Origin: DAOOOU01 sp964435635 | GTDB taxonomy: Bacteria > Bacillota_I > Bacilli_A > RF39 > UBA660 | Assembly: GCA_964435635.1 (NCBI GenBank) | Contig: CAYSZU010000001.1 | Coordinates: 1 to 64,000 of the forward strand | DNA length: 64,000 bases | Direction of reading: 5' to 3' | Part shown: positions 9,525-18,739 of the stretch, piece by piece | Layout: the number at the start of each line of letters is the position of its first letter | Position numbering within the stretch: the stretch's first letter is position 1 | The notes under the pieces: model-generated | Seen by the model: only the letters and a program-made list of their open reading frames with translations | What the model was told of the DNA's origin: nothing | Database searches by the model: none | Program-made: the position numbers and the translations under genes

Positions 9525-9869
9525 TTATTTTGCCTCCTTTAAGTCAGTAACTTTTATTGTTATATGACTTGTTCTTTTATCTCTTCGGTCAACTTTTGTT
9601 CGACTGCCGAATTTAACTCTTTTATAAATAGGCCCCGGATTAATAAAGCATTCAGAGATGATTAAATCTTGTTCCTTAGCGCCATTATTATTTACCGCGT
9701 TAGCAACTGCAGAGTTTAATACTTTTATAATTAAACGACTTCCTTTGGTATTAGTATTTTCTAAAATACCTTGAGCTACCTTAATACTTTTACCTCTTAC
9801 TAAATCAAGAGTCATTCTCGCTTTACGAGGAGCTATCATTGCACTTTTATGTATTGCATATGCTTCCAT
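9525..9869 (-). CDS. rplV: 50S ribosomal protein L22
   Basis: A 114-residue protein whose beta-hairpin lines the nascent peptide tunnel; this is the macrolide-contact region in other bacteria. Signatures are APRKARMTLDLVRGKSIKVA and INPGPIYKRVKFGSRTKVDR. Placement between rpsS and rpsC is canonical. Confidence 0.98.
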   Translation of the reverse strand: MEAYAIHKSAMIAPRKARMTLDLVRGKSIKVAQGILENTNTKGSRLIIKVLNSAVANAVNNNGAKEQDLIISECFINPGPIYKRVKFGSRTKVDRRDKRTSHITIKVTDLKEAK

Positions 9870-9885
9870 TATTTATTCTCCCCTC

Positions 9886-10149
9886 CTACTTTTTGCCAGC
9901 ATGTCCGCCGAATTTACGAGTTAACGCAAACTCACCAAGTTTATGACCAACCATATCTTCTGTAATGTATACCGGAATAAATTCCTTACCATTATGAATA
10001 GCGATTGTATGGCCGATAAAATCAGGATAGATTGTTGAACGGCGTGACCAAGTTTTTGTAACTTCTTTTTTTTCGTTTTTATTTAAGGTTTGGATCTTTT
10101 TTAATAGTCTATCAAAGACATAAGGTCCTTTTTTAATACTTTTTGCCAT
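9886..10149 (-). CDS. rpsS: 30S ribosomal protein S19
   Basis: An 87-residue protein with the S19 core [20 protein letters not shown] and [16 protein letters not shown]. It partners with S13 in the head of the 30S subunit. The gene is between rplB and rplV in S10-operon order and has a GGAGG site. Confidence 0.98.
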   Translation of the reverse strand: MAKSIKKGPYVFDRLLKKIQTLNKNEKKEVTKTWSRRSTIYPDFIGHTIAIHNGKEFIPVYITEDMVGHKLGEFALTRKFGGHAGKK

Positions 10150-10160
10150 CTTATTCCCTC

Positions 10161-10994
10161 CTATTTTTTCTTTTTACGGCTTATTATTAACTTGCCGGAT
10201 GCTTTCTTTTTGTTTCTTGTCTTATAGCCAAGCGCCGGTTTACCCCAAGGAGTAACTGGTGCCTTACGGCCAATTGGTGCTCTTCCTTCACCACCACCAT
10301 GTGGATGGTCATTTGGATTCATAACTGAACCACGAACCGTTGGTTTAATTCCCATGTGACGTTTACGACCTGCTTTACCAAGATTTATTAATTCGTAGTC
10401 TTCATTACCAACAGATCCGATAGTTGCCATACAAGTTCCGAGAACATTTCTTGTTTCTCCCGACTGTAATCTTAACATAACGTATTTACCTTCTCGGCCA
10501 AGTATTTGGGCACTAGTTCCAGCACTTCGAGCAATCTCTGCTCCTTTGCCTGGTTTTAGTTCAATACAATGAACGTTGGTTCCTACTGGAATATTCTTAA
10601 GTGGTAACGCGTTACCTACCTTAATATCAGCTTTTTCTCCGTTTCCAATAATCATGCCCACTTTTAAATCTTTGGGAGCAATAATATATTTCTTTTCACC
10701 ATCACGGTAATAAACAAGAGCGATATTTGCATTACGATTTGGATCGTATTCAATTGTCATAACTTTGCCAGTTACATCAAGTTTATTTCTTTTAAAATCA
10801 ATTAGCCGATATTTTCTTTTTACCCCGCCACCGATATGTCTAACTGTCAATTTCCCTTGGTTATTTCGACCACCACTTTTGTTTTTAGCAACTAAAAGCT
10901 TTTTTTCAGGAACTGATGAAGTTATTTCTTCGTTGACTAGCGTAGTCATATCTCGACGGCCATTAGTCGTCGGCTTATATTTCTTTATTGCCAT
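10161..10994 (-). CDS. rplB: 50S ribosomal protein L2
   Basis: A 277-residue protein essential for subunit association and the peptidyl transferase region. The [20 protein letters not shown] block near residue 223 contains the conserved His close to the catalytic centre. The N-terminal part begins [17 protein letters not shown]. Length is as expected. Confidence 0.98.
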   Translation of the reverse strand: MAIKKYKPTTNGRRDMTTLVNEEITSSVPEKKLLVAKNKSGGRNNQGKLTVRHIGGGVKRKYRLIDFKRNKLDVTGKVMTIEYDPNRNANIALVYYRDGEKKYIIAPKDLKVGMIIGNGEKADIKVGNALPLKNIPVGTNVHCIELKPGKGAEIARSAGTSAQILGREGKYVMLRLQSGETRNVLGTCMATIGSVGNEDYELINLGKAGRKRHMGIKPTVRGSVMNPNDHPHGGGEGRAPIGRKAPVTPWGKPALGYKTRNKKKASGKLIISRKKKK

Positions 10995-11004
10995 AATATC
11001 ACTC

Positions 11005-11280
11005 CTATAAATCTATACTTTCGCCATCTTTAAGCGCGACGATTGCTTTTTTATATGTTTTAGTTTTTCCTGTATATTTACCAACTTTTTTATCTTTAGG
11101 TTTTGTATTCAACGTTCTTACATCTTCAACCTTAACGCTAAAAGCCGCTTCAATTGCTTTCTTAATCTCAATTTTATTAGCAGACTTAGCAACTTTAAAA
11201 GTGTAAACGTTATTCTTTGATGCTTGAGCTGATTTTTCGGTAATAACAGGAGCAATAATAATATCTGTATAATCTTTCAT
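11005..11280 (-). CDS. rplW: 50S ribosomal protein L23
   Basis: A 91-residue protein at the tunnel exit, where trigger factor and SRP dock. It opens with [14 protein letters not shown] and carries the [20 protein letters not shown] motif typical of L23. It overlaps the rplD stop by one base (TAATG). Confidence 0.97.
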   Translation of the reverse strand: MKDYTDIIIAPVITEKSAQASKNNVYTFKVAKSANKIEIKKAIEAAFSVKVEDVRTLNTKPKDKKVGKYTGKTKTYKKAIVALKDGESIDL

Positions 11281-11903
11281 TATTTAAGCGCCTCCTCTAT
11301 TGCTTCAATAGCAGCTTCATCACAAACTAAAGTATCAGAATTAACAATGTCGTAAACATTTATTTCGTTTGCTAAAATTACATAAGCGTTATCAGTATTT
11401 CTTGTAGCCATAAATAAATTTTCATTATCTTCAGCAGTTACAAATAATACCTTTCCTTTTAAGTTCAACACATTATATACTTCAATAAAATCTTTTGTCT
11501 TTAATGTCGGTAAATTAAGGTTGTCTATAACAACTAATTCTTTATCGTTAGTCTTATGCGTTAAAGCGCTTTTTAATGCTAGCATTCTTTCTTTTTTATT
11601 AATTTTAAAACTATAGCTTCGTGGGGTTACACCAAAAGCAACACCACCACCGCGCCATTGCACAGCACGAATTGAACCTTGACGAGCACGACCAGTACCT
11701 TTTTGTTTCCAAGGTTTTTTTCCCCCGCCTGAAACCTCAGCACGAGTTTTTGTTTTCGCTGTTCCTTGTCTTGTTGCAGCCAGTTGTAAATCAATCGCTT
11801 TTTTTAAAACAATATCATTTACATCAATATTCCAAACAGTATCATTTAATGTTAAGTCTTTAATAGTTTCATTTTTTAAATTTTTAACTCTTATTTTTGT
11901 CAT
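11280..11903 (-). CDS. rplD: 50S ribosomal protein L4
   Basis: A 207-residue protein with the extended loop PWKQKGTGRARQGSIRAVQWRGGG reaching into the exit tunnel. L4 autoregulates the S10 operon in E. coli; no equivalent leader structure could be established here. It lies between rplC and rplW. Confidence 0.97.
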   Translation of the reverse strand: MTKIRVKNLKNETIKDLTLNDTVWNIDVNDIVLKKAIDLQLAATRQGTAKTKTRAEVSGGGKKPWKQKGTGRARQGSIRAVQWRGGGVAFGVTPRSYSFKINKKERMLALKSALTHKTNDKELVVIDNLNLPTLKTKDFIEVYNVLNLKGKVLFVTAEDNENLFMATRNTDNAYVILANEINVYDIVNSDTLVCDEAAIEAIEEALK

Positions 11904-11930
11904 CTTAAATCACCTTTCTAAGCGAAGCAA

Positions 11931-12794
11931 TTACTTGCTTTCCCCTTCGGTTTCTTTTTCCTCTTCGCTTGAAACTTCGATATTGCTATCTTCTGTGGTT
12001 TCTTCAACAACGACAGGTTCATTAATTTCCTCAACATTTTCTACTACTTCCGAAGTTTCTTCTTGAACTTCCACTTCAATAGTTTCAATTGGTTCTAATA
12101 CTGTTTCTTCAATTACTTCATCTATTACCGACTCAGTTTGATAATTAATTAAGTCTTTTGCTGTAGTTGGTTTAATATTTTTGATTGCCGATTTAATTAA
12201 TACTAATCCTTTTTTCGGTCCAGGAACGTTACCGCTTATCATCAAATAATTTTCAGCAACATTCACTTCGATAATTTCTAGGTTCTGAATAGTTTTTGTC
12301 TCATTACCCATATGTCCAGGCAACTTCTTACCTTTTAAAACGTGCATTGGCAACATTGTTCCCATTGAACCAGGGCGACGATGAAAACGAGATCCGTGAG
12401 TCATTGGGCCACGAGATTGATTGTGGCGCTTAATAACACCTTGCATTCCTTTTCCTTTACTTGTCCCAGTAACATCAACATACTCTCCTGGGGTAAAAAC
12501 ATCTGCGCCAATTTGATCTCCTAAGTTATAAGTAGCATCAACATCTCTTATCTCTTTTAAGAAGCGCTTAGGAGTGGTCCCAGCTTTTTTAGCGTGACCA
12601 ATACTAGCTTTGCTAGCGTTTTTTTCTTTTTTGTCAAATACGCCTAATTGAATTGCGCTGTAACCATCATTTTCTTTTGTTTTAACTTGAGTAACAACAT
12701 TTGGCTCAACTATAACGATTGTGACAGGAATAACTTTTCCTTCTTTTGTAAAAGTTTCAGTCATTCCGACTTTACGTCCTAAGATTCCTTTCAT
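11931..12794 (-). CDS. rplC: 50S ribosomal protein L3 with long acidic C-terminal tail
   Basis: The L3 core occupies roughly the first 210 residues: it starts [20 protein letters not shown] and contains the [16 protein letters not shown] and [10 protein letters not shown] blocks near the peptidyl transferase centre. The frame then continues for about 75 residues that are very rich in Glu, Val and Thr, making the protein 287 residues instead of about 210. The ATG at 12794 was chosen over 12806 because of the GGAGG site at 6-base spacing. The tail runs straight into a single stop with no sign of frameshift. Confidence 0.96.
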   Translation of the reverse strand: MKGILGRKVGMTETFTKEGKVIPVTIVIVEPNVVTQVKTKENDGYSAIQLGVFDKKEKNASKASIGHAKKAGTTPKRFLKEIRDVDATYNLGDQIGADVFTPGEYVDVTGTSKGKGMQGVIKRHNQSRGPMTHGSRFHRRPGSMGTMLPMHVLKGKKLPGHMGNETKTIQNLEIIEVNVAENYLMISGNVPGPKKGLVLIKSAIKNIKPTTAKDLINYQTESVIDEVIEETVLEPIETIEVEVQEETSEVVENVEEINEPVVVEETTEDSNIEVSSEEEKETEGESK

Positions 12795-12818
12795 AATATC
12801 CTCCATTTAATTATTGTT

Positions 12819-13124
12819 TTATTTTATATTGATATCAACGCCACTTGGTAAATCCAAATGCGTCAAAGCTTCAATAGTCTCTTTGCTAGGGTCTTTGATT
12901 TCGATTAATCTTTTATGCGTACGCATTTCAAATTGTTCTCGTGAATCTTTGTACTTATGTACAGCCCTAATAACGGTAACCTTACCAATTTCTGTTGGTA
13001 GAGGTACTGGACCAGAAACTATTCCTCCAGTTCTCTTAACAGTTTCAACTATTTTCCCAGCAGCTTGATCCAATACTCGATGGTCATAAGCCTTTAGGTT
13101 AATACGAACTTTGTTATTTGACAT
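12819..13124 (-). CDS. rpsJ: 30S ribosomal protein S10
   Basis: A 101-residue protein, first gene of the S10-spc-alpha supercluster. Diagnostic blocks are [47 protein letters not shown] and [10 protein letters not shown]10 also serves as NusE in transcription antitermination in other bacteria. An AGGAGG site lies upstream of the ATG. Confidence 0.98.
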   Translation of the reverse strand: MSNNKVRINLKAYDHRVLDQAAGKIVETVKRTGGIVSGPVPLPTEIGKVTVIRAVHKYKDSREQFEMRTHKRLIEIKDPSKETIEALTHLDLPSGVDINIK

Positions 13125-13151
13125 ATTGACATGTCCTCCTTTCGCCTATAT

Positions 13152-13289
13152 CTAGTATAGACTTGCTCCGTCCAAATTACCTGATTGGTTATCACTGTGA
13201 GCAACAACTCCTAGTGTATCAGCAACCTTGCACATCATCGCAGTCATACAACGCTCATTATAGCAAGTTATTTTTATAAAATCAACCAT
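13152..13289 (-). CDS. Possible 45-residue small ORF in the S10 leader (function unknown)
   Basis: An ATG at 13289 opens a 46-codon frame ending at TAG (13154-13152). The product begins MVDFIKITCYNERCMTAMMC and ends SGNLDGASLY. It has three cysteines (positions 9, 14 and 20) and a composition unlike random AT-rich spacer; the local GC is clearly above the neighbouring intergenic DNA. I do not recognise the family. Against it, no convincing Shine-Dalgarno site precedes the ATG, and the best promoter for the S10 operon lies inside the frame. It may be a real microprotein, a remnant, or a structured leader that happens to stay open. Confidence 0.35.
   Translation of the reverse strand: MVDFIKITCYNERCMTAMMCKVADTLGVVAHSDNQSGNLDGASLY
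13257..13285 (-). promoter_or_regulatory. Promoter of the S10-spc-alpha supercluster
   Basis: On the minus strand a -35 box TTGATT (13285-13280) is followed after 17 bases by TATAAT (13262-13257), preceded by TGC to give an extended -10 element. It would produce a leader of about 125 bases before rpsJ. It overlaps the possible small ORF at 13152-13289. Confidence 0.7.
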
Positions 13290-13305
13290 AATTTAAAGGA
13301 AATTA

Positions 13306-13336
13306 AAAGAATTGTTATCAGTATCAACAATTCTTT
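13306..13336 (-). terminator. Candidate terminator downstream of gpmI
   Basis: A perfect 11-base inverted repeat (AAAGAATTGTT with its complement) around a 9-base loop follows the gpmI stop codon. The downstream U-tract is broken (TTTTAATTTCCTTT), so efficiency is uncertain. It separates gpmI from the S10 promoter region. Confidence 0.5.
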
Positions 13337-13354
13337 AAAAATAGGCTTTATTTA

Positions 13355-14866
13355 TTATTCGTCTTCAACAAATAACAGTTCTGTTTCTCTCATCTCTTTA
13401 GGGATAGAAATATTCATATATTTTAAAATGGTTGGTGCGACCATTGTTAAATCACCGTTGGCTAATTCCAGTTTATTATCGGTAATAATAAAAGGAACAG
13501 GATTTGTAGTATGGGTTGTTATTGGCTTATTGTTTTCATCAATCATGTGCTCAGCGTTACCATGATCGCCTAGTATAACTAAAGTATAAAAATTGGTGGC
13601 TGCTTCTTCAACTAGCTTTCCTAGACAAATATCAACTGCTTGACAAGCTTTAATGGCCGCTTCCATATTACCAGTATGGCCAACCATATCGAGATTCGCA
13701 TAATTAACTAAGATAAAATCAAAGTCACTTTCCATACATTTAATTGCCGTTTTAGTTACAGCAACAGCAGCCATTTCCGGTTTTAAATCAAATGTCGCTA
13801 CTTCCGGAGAAGGAATATGAAAAGAAGAGCAACCTTGAAGGCGAATTTTCTGGCCACCATCAAAGAAATATGTAACGTGAGGGTATTTTTCGCTTTCCGC
13901 AATTCTTGCTTGTGTTAATCCTAATTGAGAAAGATAAATACCTAAACTATTATTAACTTCTACATCTTCAAGAATATTTCTACAATTAAGTTTAGTATCT
14001 ATTGGACACAATGAATATACTTTTAGATTTGGCAGTTGATAGTGATTAAATTCATTAAAGTTTTCATCAGTCAAAGCCTGAATAATTTGCTTGGCGCGAT
14101 CGCTGCGATAATTCATCCATAATAAACAATCACCATCTTTTATCACTTTATCTGAGGCTAACGATATAGGTAAAAGAAATTCGTCGCTAATCTCTTGTGC
14201 GTACATTTTCCTGATTGTATCATTAATATTTAATGAAGTCGTGCCCATGTTCCTTGTAACTAGATCATAATACTTTTTAGTTCGATCCCAGTTTTTATCG
14301 CGATCCATGGCATAATAACGGCCACAAACCGAAACTATTTCGCCAACTCCTAAACCTTTTGTCACAAGAGTTAATTCTTTTATATATTCCATCGCAGCAT
14401 TTGTTTTGGTATCGCGACCATCGGTAATAACATGAATATAAACTTTTGTCATTTGATCAAATACTAATTGTTGGAGCATAGCATATACAAAGTTGATATG
14501 CGAATGAACTCCGCCATCAGACATTAAGGCCATAATATGAATCGGCTTATCATAGCTTTTGGCATAGTTAATCATAGCATTATAATCTTGATTATCTTTA
14601 AACTGGTGTTTATTAAAAGCTTCAGCTACTTGAAAGTAACCTTTTTTTATTAAACGTCCCGCCCCAATAGTAAGATGGCCAATATCACTATTACCCATTT
14701 GACCTTTAGCTAAACCAATCGCTTTTTCTGAAGCTTTTAATAGACAATGGGGATATTCATCCCATAGTTTAATAAAATTATTCATTTTAGCGAGTTTTAT
14801 TGCGTTGCCTTTTTCTTCTTCTCTGATTCCAAAGCCGTCTAAAATAATCATCATTATTTTCTTCAT
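13355..14866 (-). CDS. gpmI: 2,3-bisphosphoglycerate-independent phosphoglycerate mutase
   Basis: A 503-residue, manganese-dependent alkaline-phosphatase-fold enzyme interconverting 3- and 2-phosphoglycerate. The metal-binding Asp is in IMMIILDGFGIREEEKGNAI, the catalytic Ser in GQMGNSDIGHLTIGAGR, and further ligands in NYANLDMVGHTG and LGDHGNAEHM. Length matches the family. It completes a local glycolytic set (gap, pgk, tpiA, gpmI), although spo0A separates it from tpiA. Enolase is not in the window. Confidence 0.97.
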   Translation of the reverse strand: MKKIMMIILDGFGIREEEKGNAIKLAKMNNFIKLWDEYPHCLLKASEKAIGLAKGQMGNSDIGHLTIGAGRLIKKGYFQVAEAFNKHQFKDNQDYNAMINYAKSYDKPIHIMALMSDGGVHSHINFVYAMLQQLVFDQMTKVYIHVITDGRDTKTNAAMEYIKELTLVTKGLGVGEIVSVCGRYYAMDRDKNWDRTKKYYDLVTRNMGTTSLNINDTIRKMYAQEISDEFLLPISLASDKVIKDGDCLLWMNYRSDRAKQIIQALTDENFNEFNHYQLPNLKVYSLCPIDTKLNCRNILEDVEVNNSLGIYLSQLGLTQARIAESEKYPHVTYFFDGGQKIRLQGCSSFHIPSPEVATFDLKPEMAAVAVTKTAIKCMESDFDFILVNYANLDMVGHTGNMEAAIKACQAVDICLGKLVEEAATNFYTLVILGDHGNAEHMIDENNKPITTHTTNPVPFIITDNKLELANGDLTMVAPTILKYMNISIPKEMRETELLFVEDE

Positions 14867-14922
14867 AGTTTCACCTTACCTAAATGTTACCACAACTAGT
14901 ACTTAAATACAAAAACTATCTT

Positions 14923-15672
14923 TTAACTTTCTAGTTTTATTTTATCAACAATCGTTGCCAAAAACTCAGAATTAGTTGGTTTTCCTTTTTCCATACTGAT
15001 GCTGTGACCAAAAATTTCCTCCATTAAATCGTAGTTACCACGACTCCAACTAACTTCTATCGCATGCCGAATAGCTCGTTCAACATTAGAAGAAGTAGTA
15101 TTGTTCTTCGCTGCTATTTGGGGATAAAGATGTTTAGTAACGCTATCAAAAAGCCTTGGGTTTTCACATATTAAGCAAATGCTTTCTCTTAAATAACGAT
15201 ATCCTTTTATACTAGAGGGAACTCCTAAAGAGTGTAATAACTTGTTTATAATTAATATTTCTTTTTGGGGCGAAGGTGGCCAATTAGGGATATGATCTTG
15301 AGCCAACTCAATTATTTTTCTTTCAAAGTCAGCAAAATCAAACGGCTTTAGAAGAAAATAACTTATTTTATATTCACTTAATTTTTTAAAAATATCAGCT
15401 TGATTAAAGCTGGTAATTATCATTACTTTTTTATTTATTTTTTGAGCCTTCATCGTTTCTAAGATAGCGATACCATCCTTTTTAGAGATTATAATATCCA
15501 TTATAATAACATCATAGTTTAGTTGGTTACTTAGTATTAAGTTAAGTCCTTCCTCACCATTATACCCCTCGCCAGTTATTTGAATTAATTTATTAATATT
15601 AAAATATTCTTTGATCGTCTTAATTAATTTAATACTATCATCAATTATTAAAACTCTGACAGGCTTTTCCAT
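14923..15672 (-). CDS. spo0A: Sporulation master regulator Spo0A-type response regulator
   Basis: A 249-residue protein with an N-terminal receiver domain: the acidic pair Asp11/Asp12, the phosphoacceptor Asp59 in VIIMDIIISKKDG, Thr87 and Lys109 are all present. The C-terminal third is the Spo0A DNA-binding domain, with NNTTSSNVERAIRHAIEVSWSRGN and KPTNSEFLATIVDKIKL closely matching the B. subtilis recognition-helix region. It has a GAGGAG site. Its position between tpiA and gpmI is unusual; in Bacillus it follows spoIVB. No other sporulation-specific gene was recognised in this window. Confidence 0.92.
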   Translation of the reverse strand: MEKPVRVLIIDDSIKLIKTIKEYFNINKLIQITGEGYNGEEGLNLILSNQLNYDVIIMDIIISKKDGIAILETMKAQKINKKVMIITSFNQADIFKKLSEYKISYFLLKPFDFADFERKIIELAQDHIPNWPPSPQKEILIINKLLHSLGVPSSIKGYRYLRESICLICENPRLFDSVTKHLYPQIAAKNNTTSSNVERAIRHAIEVSWSRGNYDLMEEIFGHSISMEKGKPTNSEFLATIVDKIKLES

Positions 15673-15717
15673 AGATAGCTCCTCGGTTAATTTAAAATTT
15701 GTTAGATTTTTTAAAGC

Positions 15718-15752
15718 AAAAAAAGACTGATTATTTATTTAAAATATCAATC
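15718..15752 (-). terminator. Candidate terminator or attenuator at the tpiA 3' end
   Basis: On the minus strand GATTGAT (15752-15746) can pair with ATCAGTC (15731-15725), with one G-U pair, followed by seven uridines (15724-15718). The stem overlaps the last tpiA codons and its stop codon. It would limit readthrough from the glycolytic transcript into spo0A. Confidence 0.55.
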
Positions 15753-16456
15753 ATCTTTTGGACTTTGTTTACGTCGAGAGAAGCGGTCCCAATTAAGAAA
15801 CCTTCTATTCCCTTTATTTTTAGTAATTCATCTATGTTTTCTTCATTTATACTGCCGCCATATAATATAGGCAGATTTAATTTATAATAATTTAAAATTA
15901 TAGTTTTAATAAAAGCAACTATTTCATCTATTTTACATACCTCTGGATTGTCATATGAATCAATTGCCCAGATTGGTTCATAAGCAATAATAACGTTCTT
16001 AATTTCTTCTCGCTTAAAGTCATTTAAAACGGTAGCAAGTTGTTTTTCTAACGCCATATAAATACCGTTTTTATTCTTTTGTTCAAGGGTCTCACCAACT
16101 ATTAAAATAGGACGAATTCCAGATTTAAGAAGGTTGGCAACCTTTTCAGAAATGATTTTGCTATCTTCATTAAAAAATTCTCTTCTTTCACTATGGCCAA
16201 CTAAAGCATATTTAACATCTAAGCTAGCTAACTGTTTAGCGCTTATTTCTCCAGTATATGATCCTTCCGGATATCTTGATAAGTCCTGGGCCCCTAAAAA
16301 AGAACGACAATCGCGGTAACAAGATAAGAAAGGACTTGATGGGCAAACAATTAACTTAACTTTTGTTGGTAAGATTTTTTTTAATTGATGAGCATAATGT
16401 TGATGCTCTTCTAAACAAAAATTTTGTTTTAAATTAATAACAATATATCTATCCAT
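15731..16456 (-). CDS. tpiA: Triosephosphate isomerase
   Basis: A 241-residue TIM barrel interconverting dihydroxyacetone phosphate and glyceraldehyde 3-phosphate. Catalytic residues are visible: Lys in NLKQNF near the start, His in YALVGHSERREFF and Glu in VIIAYEPIWAI, plus the phosphate loop YGGSINEEN. The ATG at 16456 is preferred over 16477 because it has a GAGGT site and matches the family start. It overlaps the pgk end by 8 bases. Confidence 0.96.
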   Translation of the reverse strand: MDRYIVINLKQNFCLEEHQHYAHQLKKILPTKVKLIVCPSSPFLSCYRDCRSFLGAQDLSRYPEGSYTGEISAKQLASLDVKYALVGHSERREFFNEDSKIISEKVANLLKSGIRPILIVGETLEQKNKNGIYMALEKQLATVLNDFKREEIKNVIIAYEPIWAIDSYDNPEVCKIDEIVAFIKTIILNYYKLNLPILYGGSINEENIDELLKIKGIEGFLIGTASLDVNKVQKMIDILNK

Positions 16457-17645
16457 TTTCGACCTCACTAATTGCATCTAAAGCAGGCAAATTGCCATCA
16501 ACTATATAATCTAGTGTGGCTCCTCCCCCAGTTGATAAAAAGTCAAACTTTTTTGCTAAGCCAAATTGATGAGCCGCACTAACTGAGTCGCCACCACCAA
16601 CAACTGAAGCTGCTTTGCTTTTTACTATAACGTTAAATAATTCTTTTGTGCCATTGGCAAATTTTGGTTCTTCATAAATCCCGGGAGTTCCATTAATAAA
16701 TACCGTGGCAGATTTTTCAATAGCAGTTTGATATTTATTGATTGTTTTAAGACCAATGTCACAAATAATATCATCATCCATTAGTTGGTCGATATTTTGA
16801 TAAGCAATATAGTTACTATCATATATTCGCCCAACAATAGCATCAAGTGGAAGCATAATTTTATCTTTATGATCAAGTAATAGTTTTCTTAACTTAGCTA
16901 AAGTTTCTTGGTCTTTTGTGGCAAGTGATTCACCAATGTTAAAGCCAAGAACTTTTAAACAACTATTAGCAATCCCTCCAGTTAACAATAAATGATCACA
17001 GTTTTCAACTAGTTTTTCAATCAATATAATTTTATCATCAACTTTTGCTCCGCCGATCATCATTGTAAATGGTCGTTTAGGATTAATGACCAATTTCTCT
17101 AAAGCTGCTAACTCAGCTTGCACTAGAAACCCAATACAATTTGGCAATTTTTTGGCAACACCATATGTTGATGCGTGGCGCCGATGCGCAGAGCCAAAAG
17201 CATCCATTACAAATATGTCGGCTAATCCCGCCCAATAATCTGCCAACTGCGGATCGTTTTTACTCTCTAAATTATGAGGAAAATCTTCAAAACGAGTGTT
17301 CTCTAAAAGGATAATTTCCCCAGGTAACATTTCTTTTATTTTTTGATACAGCGCTATGTTTCTTGGTTGCTTAGCAAAAATTATTTTAGTGTTAATTTTT
17401 TGCCTTAAATATTCAGCTATTGGAGCTAACGAATATTTTTCTTTATCAGACTCGCTATTTATCTTGCCTAAATGAGATAAAATTATTATCTTGCATGATT
17501 GGCTAATTAGATACTCAATTGTTTTAAAAGAAGAAATAATCTTATTATCGTCTAAGATTTTATCGTTTTTAATTGGAACATTATAATCACATCTGACTAG
17601 AACGGTTTTACCTTTTATATCGATGTCTTGAACTTTTTTATACAT
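16449..17645 (-). CDS. pgk: Phosphoglycerate kinase
   Basis: A 398-residue two-domain kinase making ATP from 1,3-bisphosphoglycerate. Signatures include VLVRCDYNVPIKNDKI at the N terminus, LLENTRFE, PFTMMIGGAKVDDKI and the C-terminal glycine-rich VVGGGDSVSAAHQFG with STGGGATLDYI. The ATG at 17645 was chosen because AGGTGG lies at proper spacing; an upstream GTG at 17654 overlaps that site. It is coupled to tpiA and has its own promoter at 17669-17697. Confidence 0.97.
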   Translation of the reverse strand: MYKKVQDIDIKGKTVLVRCDYNVPIKNDKILDDNKIISSFKTIEYLISQSCKIIILSHLGKINSESDKEKYSLAPIAEYLRQKINTKIIFAKQPRNIALYQKIKEMLPGEIILLENTRFEDFPHNLESKNDPQLADYWAGLADIFVMDAFGSAHRRHASTYGVAKKLPNCIGFLVQAELAALEKLVINPKRPFTMMIGGAKVDDKIILIEKLVENCDHLLLTGGIANSCLKVLGFNIGESLATKDQETLAKLRKLLLDHKDKIMLPLDAIVGRIYDSNYIAYQNIDQLMDDDIICDIGLKTINKYQTAIEKSATVFINGTPGIYEEPKFANGTKELFNVIVKSKAASVVGGGDSVSAAHQFGLAKKFDFLSTGGGATLDYIVDGNLPALDAISEVENG

Positions 17646-17668
17646 AAAAACCACCTATTCTTAATCCC

Positions 17669-17697
17669 ATTATAAACCAAGCGACGACTTTAAACAA
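17669..17697 (-). promoter_or_regulatory. Promoter for pgk-tpiA
   Basis: Minus-strand TTGTTT (17697-17692), a 17-base spacer and a consensus TATAAT (17674-17669) lie between the gap terminator and pgk. This gives pgk-tpiA a transcript separate from gap. Confidence 0.65.
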
Positions 17698-17701
17698 ATA
17701 A

Positions 17702-17725
17702 AAATAGTGTCGCATGACACTATTT
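17702..17725 (-). terminator. Terminator of gap
   Basis: A perfect 10-base stem AAATAGTGTC / GACACTATTT with a 4-base loop, followed on the minus strand by ATTTTTATTTGTTT. The 5' arm contains the gap stop codon. Confidence 0.8.
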
Positions 17726-18730
17726 GATATTCATTAATACCTTCATTGTTCTAATCATTTGGGCCGTATAGCCTAATTCATTATCATACCAGGCGACGAC
17801 TTTTATTAATTGCTTGTCATTGTTTTCAAGAATTGTTGTCAGTTGGAGATCAACTAAAGCACCATACCTTTTACCTATTATATCACTTGAGACAATCGGA
17901 TCGCTCGTTGCTTTTAGGACATCGGTTTGATTGTTTATGAATAAGTTGTTTATTTCTTCAACCGTCGTATTTCTTTTTGGTTCAATAGTTAAATCTATAA
18001 CTGAACCATCACTAACTGGGACTCTAAAAGCGGTACCATCAAACCTCCCTAGCAATTCAGGAATTACTAGACCAATTGCACTTGCAGCACCGGTTGAAGA
18101 AGGAACAATGTTCATTGCTGCGGCTCGTCCCCGACGTGAATTAATTCCTTTTTTGTGAGCAATATCAAGTGTTTCTTGATCGTTAGTATAAGCATGAACA
18201 GTTGTCATAAAGCCTTTTTCGATCCCAATATTATCATTTAAAAGTTTAACAACTGGTGCCAAACAATTTGTTGTACAACTCGCAGCGGAAATGATCTGCT
18301 CACTGCCATCTAAAATTTGTTCATTAACGCCATAGACTATGGTCTTCATATTTCCTTTTCCTGGCGCAGAGATTATTACCTTTTTTGCTCCGGCCGCAAT
18401 ATGCTTAAGTGCCCCTTCTTCATCAGTAAACACTCCGGTACACTCAAGAACAATATCAACCGCTAGGTCTTGCCATGGTAAATTACGCGGATCTTTTTCA
18501 GCATATACTTTGATTTTCTTTTGGTTATTAATTACTAGGTAATCGTCTTGAAAACTAATTTTATCTTCATGAAAACTACGATGATTTGTATCATATTTTA
18601 ATAAATAAGCAATACTTTCAGCATCGGTTAAATCATTGATAGCAACAATATCAAAATCCGTTGTTGTTATCATTTCCCGAAAAGCTAAGCGGCCGATGCG
18701 GCCAAATCCGTTTATAGCAACTTTTATCAT
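17720..18730 (-). CDS. gap: Glyceraldehyde-3-phosphate dehydrogenase, type I
   Basis: A 336-residue NAD-dependent enzyme. The Rossmann start VAINGFGRIGRLAFRE, the catalytic Cys in SAASCTTNCLAP and the substrate-binding RGRAAAMNIVPSSTGAA block are present. An Asp in the AINDLTD loop suggests NAD preference. It follows the TGS-kinase-like gene by 9 bases, so the two are probably co-transcribed, and it ends at a strong terminator. Confidence 0.97.
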   Translation of the reverse strand: MIKVAINGFGRIGRLAFREMITTTDFDIVAINDLTDAESIAYLLKYDTNHRSFHEDKISFQDDYLVINNQKKIKVYAEKDPRNLPWQDLAVDIVLECTGVFTDEEGALKHIAAGAKKVIISAPGKGNMKTIVYGVNEQILDGSEQIISAASCTTNCLAPVVKLLNDNIGIEKGFMTTVHAYTNDQETLDIAHKKGINSRRGRAAAMNIVPSSTGAASAIGLVIPELLGRFDGTAFRVPVSDGSVIDLTIEPKRNTTVEEINNLFINNQTDVLKATSDPIVSSDIIGKRYGALVDLQLTTILENNDKQLIKVVAWYDNELGYTAQMIRTMKVLMNIK

Positions 18731-18739
18731 TTTTCTCTC

